From contig NZ_JAQQPS010000017.1 of assembly GCF_036688685.1 (NCBI RefSeq), positions 62,001-126,000 of the forward strand: 64,000 bases of DNA, written 5' to 3'. Under the pieces are notes generated by a model that did not search any database, was not told the origin of the DNA, and worked only from the letters and a program-made list of their open reading frames with translations. Positions 10,098-18,985 of this stretch are shown piece after piece; position 1 is the first letter of the stretch, and every line of letters starts with the position of its first letter. The position numbers were made by a program, and so were the translations under genes. The stretch comes from JALYUM01 sp036688685 (GTDB lineage: Bacteria > Pseudomonadota > Gammaproteobacteria > Burkholderiales > Burkholderiaceae_D).

Positions 10098-10166
10098 ATG
10101 CACCAGCCTGTCTTGTTTACCTGCTTCTTTTACTTTAGCCATTCCAGCCCCAAGGCGGTGGAGTAG
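10098..10166 (+). CDS. Candidate Phe/Tyr leader peptide of the aroG attenuator
   Basis: A 22-codon reading frame upstream of the DAHP synthase gene. Codons 7-13 read F-T-C-F-F-Y-F, giving four Phe (10116, 10125, 10128, 10134) and one Tyr (10131), and the frame ends KAVE-stop. A weak GGAA sits six bases before the ATG. Its position, 116 bp before aroG and 42 bp before a terminator hairpin, and its Phe/Tyr content match leader peptides of amino-acid attenuators such as E. coli pheA. The segment AGGCGGT (10153-10159) inside its last codons can pair with the 5' arm of the terminator. Expression has not been shown. Confidence 0.75.
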   Translation: MHQPVLFTCFFYFSHSSPKAVE

Positions 10167-10208
10167 CGGCAGGTTCACGTAACAGCAGAACCAGCATCAA
10201 CATCCAGC

Positions 10209-10235
10209 AAAAACCGCCTAACCAGGCGGTTTTTT
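10209..10235 (+). terminator. Attenuator terminator before aroG
   Basis: The stem AAAAACCGCCT/AGGCGGTTTTT (10209-10219 with 10224-10234), loop AACC and a T run form a textbook intrinsic terminator 48 bp before the aroG start. The 3' arm AGGCGGT also occurs in the leader peptide at 10153-10159, so ACCGCCT at 10213-10219 can pair either way, as terminator or antiterminator. Nothing else upstream on this strand needs a terminator here, which supports a regulatory role. Confidence 0.85.
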
Positions 10236-10282
10236 GCATTTACCAGTCCAGATTTCCCACATACGACCCACGGAGAACCACC

Positions 10283-11341
10283 ATGCAGCGCACCGACGAT
10301 TTACGCATCCGCGAAATGAAGGAATTGACGCCGCCCTCGCACCTGATCCGCGAGTTCGCCTGCACCGATGCGGCCAGCGCCACCGCCGCCAATGCGCGCC
10401 TGGCCCTGCACCGCATCCTGCACGGCCAGGACGACCGCCTGATGGTGGTCATCGGCCCGTGCTCGATCCACGACACCGCCGCCGCCATGGAATACGCCAG
10501 GCGGCTGGCGCAGCAGCGCGTGCGTTTCGCGGGCGAGCTGGAAATTGTGATGCGCGTGTATTTCGAGAAGCCGCGCACCACGGTCGGCTGGAAGGGCCTG
10601 ATCAATGACCCGTACATGGACAACAGTTTCCGCATCAACGACGGCCTGCGCATGGCGCGCCAGCTGCTGCGCGACATCAACGAGCTGGGCTTGCCGGCCG
10701 GGACCGAGTTTCTGGATGTGATCAGCCCGCAATACATTGCCGACCTGGTCAGCTGGGGTGCGATCGGCGCGCGCACCACCGAATCGCAGGTACACCGCGA
10801 GCTGGCGTCCGGCCTGTCCTGTCCGGTCGGCTTTAAAAATGGCACCGACGGCAACACCAAAATTGCCGTGGAGGCGATCAAGGCGGCGTCGCATCCGCAC
10901 CATTTCCTGTCGGTGACCAAGGGCGGCCACTCGGCCATCGTCTCGACCAGCGGCAATGAAGATTGCCACGTCATCCTGCGCGGCGGCAAAACGCCGAACT
11001 ACGATGCGGCCAGCGTGGACGACGCCTGCAAGCAGATCGCCGCCCTTGGCCTGGCCTCGCGCCTGATGATCGACGCGTCCCACGCCAACAGCAGCAAGAA
11101 CCCGGCCAACCAGATTCCGGTGTGCGCCGACATCGGCCGTCAGATCGCTGGCGGCGACGAGCGCATCGTGGGTGTGATGATCGAATCGCATCTGGTGGCC
11201 GGACGCCAGGACCTGGTGCCCGGGCAAGAACTGGTGTACGGCCAGTCGGTCACCGATGGCTGCATCGACTGGGACAGCAGCGTGGCCGTGCTGGAGGGGC
11301 TGGCGGCGGCGGTGCGCCAGCGCCGCGTGAAGGCAGAGTGA
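10283..11341 (+). CDS. aroG: 3-deoxy-7-phosphoheptulonate (DAHP) synthase, AroG/AroF type
   Basis: A 352-residue class I DAHP synthase that condenses phosphoenolpyruvate and erythrose-4-phosphate in the first step of aromatic amino acid synthesis. Visible motifs are VVIGPCSIHD, EIVMRVYFEKPRTTVGWKGL, GFKNGTDGN and MIDASHANSSKNP. The length and the extended N-terminus match the feedback-regulated E. coli AroG/AroF/AroH group; which amino acid inhibits it cannot be read with certainty. The upstream Phe/Tyr leader peptide suggests control by charged tRNA-Phe and/or tRNA-Tyr. The gene lies between two receptor genes on the opposite strand and ends at a bidirectional terminator. Confidence 0.97.
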   Translation: MQRTDDLRIREMKELTPPSHLIREFACTDAASATAANARLALHRILHGQDDRLMVVIGPCSIHDTAAAMEYARRLAQQRVRFAGELEIVMRVYFEKPRTTVGWKGLINDPYMDNSFRINDGLRMARQLLRDINELGLPAGTEFLDVISPQYIADLVSWGAIGARTTESQVHRELASGLSCPVGFKNGTDGNTKIAVEAIKAASHPHHFLSVTKGGHSAIVSTSGNEDCHVILRGGKTPNYDAASVDDACKQIAALGLASRLMIDASHANSSKNPANQIPVCADIGRQIAGGDERIVGVMIESHLVAGRQDLVPGQELVYGQSVTDGCIDWDSSVAVLEGLAAAVRQRRVKAE

Positions 11342-11344
11342 TGT

Positions 11345-11377
11345 AAAAAAAGGCGCACCCGAGGGTGCGCCTTTTTT
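11345..11377. terminator. Bidirectional terminator between aroG and the second receptor gene
   Basis: The stem AGGCGCACC/GGTGCGCCT (11351-11359 with 11364-11372) is flanked by an A run on the left and a T run on the right, so it can end both the aroG transcript and the convergent receptor transcript. Confidence 0.88.
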
Positions 11378-11399
11378 GTCGTTGCTTACGCTTAAACGC

Positions 11400-14177
11400 T
11401 TAGAACTGGGCGCGCGCACCGATCTTGAAGTAACGGCCAATTGCACCGCTGGCGTCCATCGGGTTGTAGCTCAGGCCGCCATAGGTCAGCGGATCGAGCG
11501 GCGCGATCTTGTCGAACAGGTTCGAGATCGACGCATACACCTGCCATTGTGCGCTCAGCTTGTAGCGTGCCGACACATCGACGGTGGTGAACGATGCCAG
11601 ACGGCAGCCATTCGGTGCACCAGAACCGTCGGCATACTGTGATGCGCACTTGTCGCCGGCAAAGGAGGTATTGGCCAGGTCGGCGCGGTAGTTGGCAATC
11701 GCGCTCACGCTCAGGAGTTCACGCTCCCAGGTGGCGTTCACGCTGATCTTGTCCTTCGGCGTGCCGGCGCAGTTCGAGGTATCGCAGTTGCCGTGGGTAC
11801 CGGCGTACTGGAACGTCGTGCCGTTTTTCTCGGCGCGGCGCCACGAGGCCACGTGGGTCCAGGTCAGGTTGATGATCGAGCGGCCATAGCTGCCCATCGG
11901 AATGCGCTGCTTGACGTCCAGGTCGATACCCTTGACTTCGGTGTAGCTCGAGTTCTGGTACGGCGCGTTCGACAGCAGCAGGGTGCCGGTGTTCGGTACG
12001 ACGACACCATTCACAACCAGGTTGTTGTCGTTGCGGATCGCGGTAGGCAGTGCGGCCGCTTCGACGTATGAGAGCGGGTTGATCTCGTTGCTGCGCTTGA
12101 TCTTCCAGGCGTCCAGCGACATGCTGGTGAATGGCAGCGGATCCCAGACCATGCCCAGGGTGGCGCCTTTCGACGTCTCCGGTTGCAGGTTCGGGTTGCC
12201 GACCTTGACCGCGCCGATCGTGATCGAGCAGTCGGCCAGGGTGGCGCCGCCGGCAGCCGGGACGTTGCCCGGGCATCGTACCGGATCGCGTACTGAGGAG
12301 TTACCCGTGCTCTGGCTGTCGACGCCGGATTCAGCCGGACCCGGGGCGCGGAAGCCTTCCGAGTAGGTGCCGCGCAGCGCGAAGCTGTTCACCGGGGTCC
12401 ACTTGGCGCCCAGTTTCGGCGTGGTCGAGGAGAAGTTCTTGTAGCGGTCATAGCGCAATGCGCCGCTCAGTTCGACCGACTTGATGACCGGCGCCACGAG
12501 TTCGACGAACACCGCCTTGACGTCGTCGGTGCCCTTGGCGGCGACATACGACGAATTGATGGAGCCGTCTGCGGTGCCCGACAGCGACGGGTTGTCCAGC
12601 TTCAGGCGGCGGTATTCGGTGCCGACTGCCAGGCCAAGTGCGCCGCCCGGCAGTTGCATCAACTCGCGCGAGGCCTTGAAGTCGACGACGTCGAGCTCGG
12701 TGGTGGAGTGCGAGGTGGCGTTCGTCACCATGGCGGCGTACAGGGAAGCCGGATTCTTGCTGGACTGGGCTCCGAGGTAATACGGGAAGTATTTACTGGT
12801 CGGATCGCCAAGCGCGGCCTGCAACACCTTCATGTTGATCATGTTGCTGTAGTTCAGGTCGAGCGCCGATTGCGAGTGCGTGTAGCCGGTGTCGAAGTCC
12901 CAGCCGAATTTCGCGCCCTTGATGCCGATCACGAAGCGGCTGAACTCATTGTCGGCCGAGCGGGTGCTCGGGCCGACGTCGAACATCGAATAGCGCACGC
13001 GCGTCGCGACGCCGTACGGATTTTGCGGATGACCGGCCGCGACCAGGATGGTGTTGCCGTAGTTGATCACGCCGGTCGGGTTGGCAGCGTTCGGCGGGAA
13101 CGCCACGGTGGTGCTGGTCGATGCCGGAATCAGCGTGAATTCGGTATCGCGCTTCGAGTAGCCTGCTTCGGCGTACAGTTGCAGGTCGCCGTCCAGGTTC
13201 TTGGTGAAGCGGGTGTACAGGTTCAGGCCGCCGATTTTCGGCTGCATTGAACGGAACTGGTCGGCGTACCACAGGCAACCACCTTTTGGGTCCTGGGCGA
13301 CCGTGGTCGACAAGGCCGCGCAGCCAGGCAGCGAAACATAGTCCAGGTTCTTGGAATTAGGATCGCGCAGTGCGCCGGTCGGGGTGGCGGTCGATGCGCC
13401 CTGCGTGAGGTAGCCGGCGGCAAACTGGGTGTTGGCAGCATAGCCCCATGGGCGGATGTCGCCGTGGCCGATCCATGCGCGGTCGGCGCGGTCCTTGTTC
13501 ATCAGTTGGCTATTGCCGAACAGCTCGGCATTGATCAGCCAGTTGTAGCCGTCTTCGTCCAGGTTGCCCTTGCCCCAGGTGAGGGCCAGCTTGCCCTGCT
13601 CGGCGTCGCGGTAGCGCGAGGTGCCGGCTTCCATTTTGACGGCCAGGCCGGTGAAGTCCTTGCGCAGGATGATGTTGACCACGCCGGCGATGGCATCGGC
13701 GCCATAGGTGGCGGAGGCGCCGTCCTTGAGCACTTCGATGCGTTCCACCGCTTCCATTGGAATGGTCGCGAGGTCAGTAAAGCTTTTCTGGCCATCGTCA
13801 GCGCGCGCGAACGGCGCCATGCGGCGACCGTTGAGTAGCACCAGGGTCGAGGTCGCACCCAGGCCGCGCAGCGAGATGGCGGTCGAGCCGGCGGCAAAAC
13901 CGTTGCCGAAGCCGGTTGGCAGCGAGCCGGCGCCGTCGGCGGTCAGCGTTTGCAGGTATTCGGCCACGGTGCCCTTGCCGGACTTGGCGATATCGTCGCG
14001 GGTGATGACCTGGATCGGCGACGCGGTCTCGACGCTGGCGCGCTTGATGCTCGAACCGGTCACTTCGACGCGCTGGATCGGGCCTTGCTCAGTAACCTGG
14101 GCCATGGCCGGTGCCTGCAGAGCGGCGTAGGCGAGGGCGAGGGAAATAGCCTGGACAAGTACTTTTTTCTGATGCAT
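11400..14177 (-). CDS. TonB-dependent receptor (second of three)
   Basis: A 925-residue outer-membrane receptor, paralogous to the one at 7.0-9.9 kb. The signal peptide (MHQKKVLVQAISLALAYAAL to about residue 27, APAMAQ) is followed by the plug domain at about 35-155 (VEVTGSSIKRASVETASPIQ, VLKDGASATYGADAIAGVVN) and a barrel ending YFKIGARAQF. The ATG at 14177 has an AGGAG six bases upstream. The 345 bp before it, shared with a divergent gene, carry a TTGACA and several TTGTAAAT-like motifs. The ligand is unknown. It may be a duplicate receptor with altered specificity. Confidence 0.92.
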   Translation of the reverse strand: MHQKKVLVQAISLALAYAALQAPAMAQVTEQGPIQRVEVTGSSIKRASVETASPIQVITRDDIAKSGKGTVAEYLQTLTADGAGSLPTGFGNGFAAGSTAISLRGLGATSTLVLLNGRRMAPFARADDGQKSFTDLATIPMEAVERIEVLKDGASATYGADAIAGVVNIILRKDFTGLAVKMEAGTSRYRDAEQGKLALTWGKGNLDEDGYNWLINAELFGNSQLMNKDRADRAWIGHGDIRPWGYAANTQFAAGYLTQGASTATPTGALRDPNSKNLDYVSLPGCAALSTTVAQDPKGGCLWYADQFRSMQPKIGGLNLYTRFTKNLDGDLQLYAEAGYSKRDTEFTLIPASTSTTVAFPPNAANPTGVINYGNTILVAAGHPQNPYGVATRVRYSMFDVGPSTRSADNEFSRFVIGIKGAKFGWDFDTGYTHSQSALDLNYSNMINMKVLQAALGDPTSKYFPYYLGAQSSKNPASLYAAMVTNATSHSTTELDVVDFKASRELMQLPGGALGLAVGTEYRRLKLDNPSLSGTADGSINSSYVAAKGTDDVKAVFVELVAPVIKSVELSGALRYDRYKNFSSTTPKLGAKWTPVNSFALRGTYSEGFRAPGPAESGVDSQSTGNSSVRDPVRCPGNVPAAGGATLADCSITIGAVKVGNPNLQPETSKGATLGMVWDPLPFTSMSLDAWKIKRSNEINPLSYVEAAALPTAIRNDNNLVVNGVVVPNTGTLLLSNAPYQNSSYTEVKGIDLDVKQRIPMGSYGRSIINLTWTHVASWRRAEKNGTTFQYAGTHGNCDTSNCAGTPKDKISVNATWERELLSVSAIANYRADLANTSFAGDKCASQYADGSGAPNGCRLASFTTVDVSARYKLSAQWQVYASISNLFDKIAPLDPLTYGGLSYNPMDASGAIGRYFKIGARAQF

Positions 14178-14520
14178 TGAAACTCCTGGAGTTGACCTTT
14201 GGGCAAGACCAAGTGGCGCACATCGTCGTTTCGGGCAAGGAAGTATTGGTTCTGCCCGAATCGGGTGCGTGGCCAGCCGGTCGCTCGTTTTTGTAAATGA
14301 ATGTAAATTTTGTGCCAAAGCATCAAACCATTCCGCGTAGATTTCTGTCAACAGTGTATGAATGCATATTGCAAATTTACAACACATCTGCGACGAAATA
14401 CCATGCGGCTGGCGCCAGCGGCCTGCGCAAACCATCAGTTTCGATCAACATACAACTTGCTGTAAGTACACAGGCGCGCCAGAATGGAGCGATCCCACTT
14501 TTCCTGAATAGAACCTGCGA
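14178..14520. promoter_or_regulatory. Divergent intergenic region between receptor 2 and the beta-hydroxylase-like gene
   Basis: 343 bp without a gene, clearly AT-richer than its surroundings at 14280-14400. It holds TTGTAAAT (14291-14298) and a related ATGTAAATTT just after it, plus ATTTACAA (14375-14382) in the opposite sense; a similar TTTACAAG lies before receptor 3. TTGACA occurs on the minus strand (complement at 14327-14332), but no good -10 was found at standard spacing. I infer promoter and operator functions without being able to define them. Confidence 0.4.
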
Positions 14521-15702
14521 ATGACGCCCATCGAAGACCCTTCTGCCTTGCTGGCCTTGAGCCAGACGGCCTTTTACGCAGGCGACCTGGCGCGTGCTCA
14601 GGGCTTGTTGGCACGCCTGGTGGCGTTTCCCGGCTGTGGCCTGCAGGCATGGGTGAATCTGGCTGTGGTGTATCAGGCCCAGGGCAATGAAGCAGGCGAA
14701 GAGGCGGCCATCCGCGCCGCACTGACGATCGACCCGAGCGATTTGATTGCGCTGATCCTGCGCGCCGGTTTGCTGGCGCGCCAGGGCAAGCGCCACGCGG
14801 CTGCGCGCGCGTACGGCGCGGTCGCGGCGGTGGCGCCGCCGCTGGAACGGCTGGCGCCCAATTTGCAGCCGGCGGTGCGCCAAGCCCAGGCGCAGCGCGA
14901 CCGCTACCAGGACGAATTCGGCGCGTTTCTCGACGCGGCGCTGGCACCCACGCTGGACGAGTTGCAGGGCGAAAACCTGGCGCGGTTTCGCGAGTCAGTC
15001 GATATCATGCTGGGACGCAAGCGCCGCTTCGATTCGCAATCGGCCCTGTTTCATTTTCACGGCCTGGCGCCGGCCAGTTTTTTTCCCCGCGAGGCGTTTC
15101 CCTGGCTCGATGCCATCGAGGCGGCCACCGATGCCATCCGCGCAGAGTGCGATGTCGCGTTGATGGATCGTGTCGCGCTCAGCCCCTATCTGCAATACCA
15201 GTCCGACCAGCCGCTGCGCCAATGGGCCGAGCTGAATCGCAATTTGGCCTGGAGTGCCTACCACCTGATCGAAGCGGGTGTCGTCAACGCTGACCACGCG
15301 GCGTGCTGTCCGGCCACCATGGCGGCCCTGGCCGGTGCACCCCAGCCCGACCAGCGGGGGCGCACGCCGACCGCGATGTTTTCGCGCTTGCAAGCCGGGA
15401 CCCACATCCCGGCGCACACCGGCGTGTCGAATGCGCGCCTGGTGGTGCACCTGCCGCTGACGGTGCCGTCCGGTTGCCGTTTTCGGGTCGGCAATGAAAC
15501 GCGCGCGTGGGTGCCTGGCCAGGCCTGGGTGTTCGATGACACCGTCGAGCACGAAGCCTGGAACGATGGCACGCAGGCGCGCACGATTTTGATGTTCGAT
15601 ATCTGGCATCCGCAGCTGAGCCTGGCGGAGCGGCACGCAGTGGCGGCCATGGCGGTCGCCATCGATGCGTTTTCAAAAGAAGAGGGCAGCTTCGGCTTAT
15701 AA
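14521..15702 (+). CDS. TPR-containing aspartyl/asparaginyl beta-hydroxylase family protein
   Basis: A 393-residue cytosolic protein. Residues 1 to about 120 are helical, TPR-like repeats (AFYAGDLARAQGLLARLV, AWVNLAVVYQAQGNEAGEEA). The C-terminal third is an Asp/Asn beta-hydroxylase-type dioxygenase fold (PF05118): SRLQAGTHIPAHTG, then SNARLVVHLPL, GNETRAWVPGQAWVFDDTVEHEAWN, with His residues placed as in Fe(II)/2-oxoglutarate enzymes. Proteins of this kind are often encoded beside TonB-dependent receptors in Proteobacteria. The substrate is unknown; a modified peptide or protein is a reasonable guess. The Shine-Dalgarno sequence is weak. Confidence 0.85.
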   Translation: MTPIEDPSALLALSQTAFYAGDLARAQGLLARLVAFPGCGLQAWVNLAVVYQAQGNEAGEEAAIRAALTIDPSDLIALILRAGLLARQGKRHAAARAYGAVAAVAPPLERLAPNLQPAVRQAQAQRDRYQDEFGAFLDAALAPTLDELQGENLARFRESVDIMLGRKRRFDSQSALFHFHGLAPASFFPREAFPWLDAIEAATDAIRAECDVALMDRVALSPYLQYQSDQPLRQWAELNRNLAWSAYHLIEAGVVNADHAACCPATMAALAGAPQPDQRGRTPTAMFSRLQAGTHIPAHTGVSNARLVVHLPLTVPSGCRFRVGNETRAWVPGQAWVFDDTVEHEAWNDGTQARTILMFDIWHPQLSLAERHAVAAMAVAIDAFSKEEGSFGL

Positions 15703-15713
15703 GAAAAGGCGGG

Positions 15714-15744
15714 CAAAAAAACGGCGCACCGAAGTGCGCCGTTT
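15714..15744 (-). terminator. Terminator of the third receptor gene
   Basis: A perfect 11-bp stem AAACGGCGCAC/GTGCGCCGTTT (15719-15729 with 15734-15744) with a CGAA tetraloop. The A run at 15715-15721 becomes a T run on the minus strand, so it ends the minus-strand receptor transcript; on the plus strand it lacks a long T run. Confidence 0.85.
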
Positions 15745-15761
15745 GGCTGCCGCGACGAAGA

Positions 15762-18665
15762 TCAGAACTTCGCGGTCAGATTCATGAAGACCTTGCGGCC
15801 CAGGGCGTCGTACACCTGTGGATAGGTGTTGCCGTTGCCCAGCGTGGCGGCCACCACGCCGCTGACCGGCGGATCGCGGTCGAACAGGTTATTGATGCCG
15901 GCACTGAACGTGAAGATCTTGTTGACGCGATAGCTCGCGGACAGATCCAGGTAGTCGCGGGCCGAGTAGCGCTGGTCGGCCGTTTCCGATTCCGCGGTCA
16001 GGTGCTTGTTGGTGCTGCTCGTTTCCAGTTCGACTGCATTGATGTGACGCCAGGTCAGGTTCAGGTTGGCGGCCCATGGCGTGGTCCAGGAAACGCGGGC
16101 CTTGTGGCGCCATTTCGGCAGCGGGGTGCCGCAGGTGGTGCCATGGTAGCCAGCGCAGTCATATTCGCCATTGCCCGGGAAATCTTCCTGGATGAATTCC
16201 TTGAGGAAGGTGCCGTTCAGGGCGAAGTCGAGCGAGCCGAGGTCGGCCATCTTGTAGCGATAGTTGGCGCCGAAGTCGATGCCCCTGGTCTTGCGAACGG
16301 CCAGGTTCTGGTTGAACGCAAGGATGCGGGCGGTTTCGAGTGCCCACAAGGTCCCGAGCCGGTCACGCGTGATCAGGCTGCATGACGCGGCGCTGCCTGT
16401 TTCGAGGCAAGTGTCGAGGGTGGTCGCTGGCGGCAGTTCGTCAATCACGCCCTTGACCTTCATGTCGAACGCGTCGATTGTGAAGCTCAGGTCGCGCAGG
16501 GGTGTCAAGACCAGGCCCAGCGTGTAGGAATCGGACTTCTCCGGCTTCAAATCGGCAGCGCCACCGAAAACAGCATTGTATTGCTGGGCTGGACTGTCTT
16601 CGATGTTGCCGTACTGGGCCGCGGTAACGCCAGTGCGGGCGCATTGCGCCAGCGAGGCTGTCGGCTTGGCGCCGGCGCACGGGTCGCTGTCCATGCCGAA
16701 CAGGCCCAGGCCTTGGGCTGTGTACAGTTCGACGATATTCGCGGCCCGTGCTGCACGCTGGTAACTGCCACGCAGTTTGATTTCCTTGATCGGCGCCCAT
16801 TCGACACCGACGCCGTAGGAGTCGGTCTTCTGGCCCGTGGTGTAATCCGAATTGCGATAGCTGGCATTTACGCTGAGCAATTCAGCAAACGGTACTTTTT
16901 CGAGCAGCGGCACGCGCGCTTCGACGTAGTAATCTTTCACGCTGAAGCTGCCGCCCACGCCGTGGGTTGGGCCACCCTGGCCAGCCAGGTCGCCGGTATC
17001 GAATTCGACGTCGGTTGCAAGGTCCAGTTTTTCGGTGCGGTGTTCGAAGCCGAATGCGATGCCGACGCCGCTTTTTGCCAGCGGCATCTTCAGACCGTAG
17101 TCGCCCAGGTCGCTCGACAAGTTGAAGCCCTCCACGCTTTGCGAGGTACTGCCGCGCTTGAAGCCTGGTGTTTGCAGATATTTCAGCGCTGCCGGTGTAA
17201 TCTTGCCCAGGGACCAAATGTTGTATGGTACGCAGTTTGGATCGGTGCCGTTCACCACGCTGCGGCAGACGGCGTTGCCGTTAGCATCGGTGACCGCGTC
17301 GAGCGCGCGGCCGATGCGCACGTTCGAGAAGTCATTGAAGTAGTTCTCGGCATACAGCACCTTGCCCATCTGCGCGAATACATCGTAATTCCACTTGCCA
17401 ATTTCGCCCTTGATACCGATGACGCCGCGGTACGACGTGTTACGGATGTCGTCCTGGCGGCCGCCGCCTTCGACGTTGCGGCGATAGATCAGCGCGTCAG
17501 CCGTGTCGCCGGGTGCCGCCAGGCCCAGTGCCGAGCGCCATTGCGACGACAGGAACGGGTTTTCGTAGTGGATCGCATTCGCACCGGACGCATCGAAACC
17601 GAACAGGCCGGATGGCGCGATCTGCGCCACCGTGTGGTCATCGTGGAAAGCCGCTTCCATGTAGAAACGTGCCTTGTCGCTGACGTCGTAGTGGGCGAAC
17701 GAGCTGAATTCGTAGCGTTCGGAAGGTCGCTGGAAGTAATTCAGGGGGCCGAAGTTATACTGGTCGGTTGCGGCCACATAGGGGCGCACGCCGCCGTTGG
17801 CATCGGCCACGGTTTTCTGGCCGTTGTCGGTGAAGAAGCGGCCTGGATAGCTGGTGCCGGAGCCGCCGCAATGGAACTTGTCGCCAGTCGTGAAGCCGCC
17901 CAGCGAGCAGGCCGTGAAGTCACGCGCGGCCTGCAGGATCGGTTCTTCCTTCTTGTAACCGAGATACACCACCGCATTGCCCTTGCCGTTGTCGAAGTTG
18001 CCACCCATCGTCAGGGCGCCATCCTTGATCTTGCCATCGGCGCCGATTTTGCCCGGCAGCGGGAAATTTCGGTCGGCTGAGGCCTGGGCCGCATTGCCGC
18101 CGTGTTGGGAGTGGTTGTAGAAACTCTGGTTCACTTCCAGTTGCAAGCCGCTGAAGGTGTCGTTCATGATGAAGTTGACCACGCCGGCCACCGCATCCGA
18201 ACCGTACACGGCAGATGCGCCGCCGGTCAGCACTTCGACCCGCTTGATCAGCGGCGCCGGGATCTGGTTCAAGTCGGCGGCAGTGGAGGTCGGGCTGCCG
18301 GCAGGCAGACGGCGGCCATTGACCAGCACCAGGGTGCGGTCGGCGCCAAAGTTACGCAGGTTGACCGTCGCGGTGCCGGTGGCGCCGTTGGAGATGCTGC
18401 CGCCCTGGTCCGCGAACACTTGCGGCAGGTTGTTCAGGAAACTCTCGACCGAACGCGCACCTTCTGCCTGGATGTCCTTCGCAGTGACAACCGTGATCGG
18501 GCTTGGCCCTTCCAGGTTGGCCGTGGGAATGCGCGAACCCGTTACTTCCACGCGCGCCGCTGGCGGCGCCTCTGCCTCCTGCGCCGCCGCTGCGGACATA
18601 ACGACAGCAATACTTCCGGTAAACATCAAGCGTACTGAACGAGCTAAAACAGTTTCAACGATCAT
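15762..18665 (-). CDS. TonB-dependent receptor (third of three)
   Basis: A 967-residue outer-membrane receptor of a different subgroup from the other two. The signal peptide is at about 1-28 (VVMSAAAAQ) and the plug domain at about 38-160 (VEVTGSRIPTANLEGPSPIT, LVLVNGRRLPAGSPTS, VLTGGASAVYGSDAVAGVVN). The barrel ends in GRKVFMNLTAKF with the C-terminal Phe needed for Bam assembly. The ATG at 18665 is preceded by GGGGA. It is divergent from the oligopeptide-type ABC transporter, with 320 bp between, which suggests but does not prove shared use in uptake of peptides or related compounds. Confidence 0.92.
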   Translation of the reverse strand: MIVETVLARSVRLMFTGSIAVVMSAAAAQEAEAPPAARVEVTGSRIPTANLEGPSPITVVTAKDIQAEGARSVESFLNNLPQVFADQGGSISNGATGTATVNLRNFGADRTLVLVNGRRLPAGSPTSTAADLNQIPAPLIKRVEVLTGGASAVYGSDAVAGVVNFIMNDTFSGLQLEVNQSFYNHSQHGGNAAQASADRNFPLPGKIGADGKIKDGALTMGGNFDNGKGNAVVYLGYKKEEPILQAARDFTACSLGGFTTGDKFHCGGSGTSYPGRFFTDNGQKTVADANGGVRPYVAATDQYNFGPLNYFQRPSERYEFSSFAHYDVSDKARFYMEAAFHDDHTVAQIAPSGLFGFDASGANAIHYENPFLSSQWRSALGLAAPGDTADALIYRRNVEGGGRQDDIRNTSYRGVIGIKGEIGKWNYDVFAQMGKVLYAENYFNDFSNVRIGRALDAVTDANGNAVCRSVVNGTDPNCVPYNIWSLGKITPAALKYLQTPGFKRGSTSQSVEGFNLSSDLGDYGLKMPLAKSGVGIAFGFEHRTEKLDLATDVEFDTGDLAGQGGPTHGVGGSFSVKDYYVEARVPLLEKVPFAELLSVNASYRNSDYTTGQKTDSYGVGVEWAPIKEIKLRGSYQRAARAANIVELYTAQGLGLFGMDSDPCAGAKPTASLAQCARTGVTAAQYGNIEDSPAQQYNAVFGGAADLKPEKSDSYTLGLVLTPLRDLSFTIDAFDMKVKGVIDELPPATTLDTCLETGSAASCSLITRDRLGTLWALETARILAFNQNLAVRKTRGIDFGANYRYKMADLGSLDFALNGTFLKEFIQEDFPGNGEYDCAGYHGTTCGTPLPKWRHKARVSWTTPWAANLNLTWRHINAVELETSSTNKHLTAESETADQRYSARDYLDLSASYRVNKIFTFSAGINNLFDRDPPVSGVVAATLGNGNTYPQVYDALGRKVFMNLTAKF

Positions 18666-18985
18666 AGCGATTTCCCCGTGTAATTCTGCCCACCAGGCAC
18701 GCACCCGGCGCGCAGAGGTCTGAATTGACAACTGTATTTGTGACGTCACGATGACAAGTGGTCGTACAGACATACAAACATTTACAAGGGAGTCATGTCA
18801 ATTAGCAAATTTCTTTGCGACAAAAATACAACTGGTAATCATGTTTTTGTCATTTTTGTATTTACCAAAAGCAAATTGTGCGAGTATGGATACGGGCGCT
18901 TCTCCGTTCACGGCGCGGCACTTGTTGCCACGTCTACATTTGCGCTATGGTGTGGTCTTTCCTCAGGCACACGCGATTCCATTCC
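18666..18985. promoter_or_regulatory. Divergent promoter region, receptor 3 / peptide ABC transporter
   Basis: 320 bp without a gene. Points seen are a TTGACA on the minus strand (complement TGTCAA at 18796-18801), TTTACAAG at 18781-18788 resembling motifs before receptor 2, and the palindrome TGACGTCA at 18741-18748. The 18830-18890 stretch is AT-rich (TTTTTGTCATTTTTGTATTT). No clear Shine-Dalgarno precedes the permease ATG. Promoters must lie here, but I cannot place them precisely. Confidence 0.4.
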
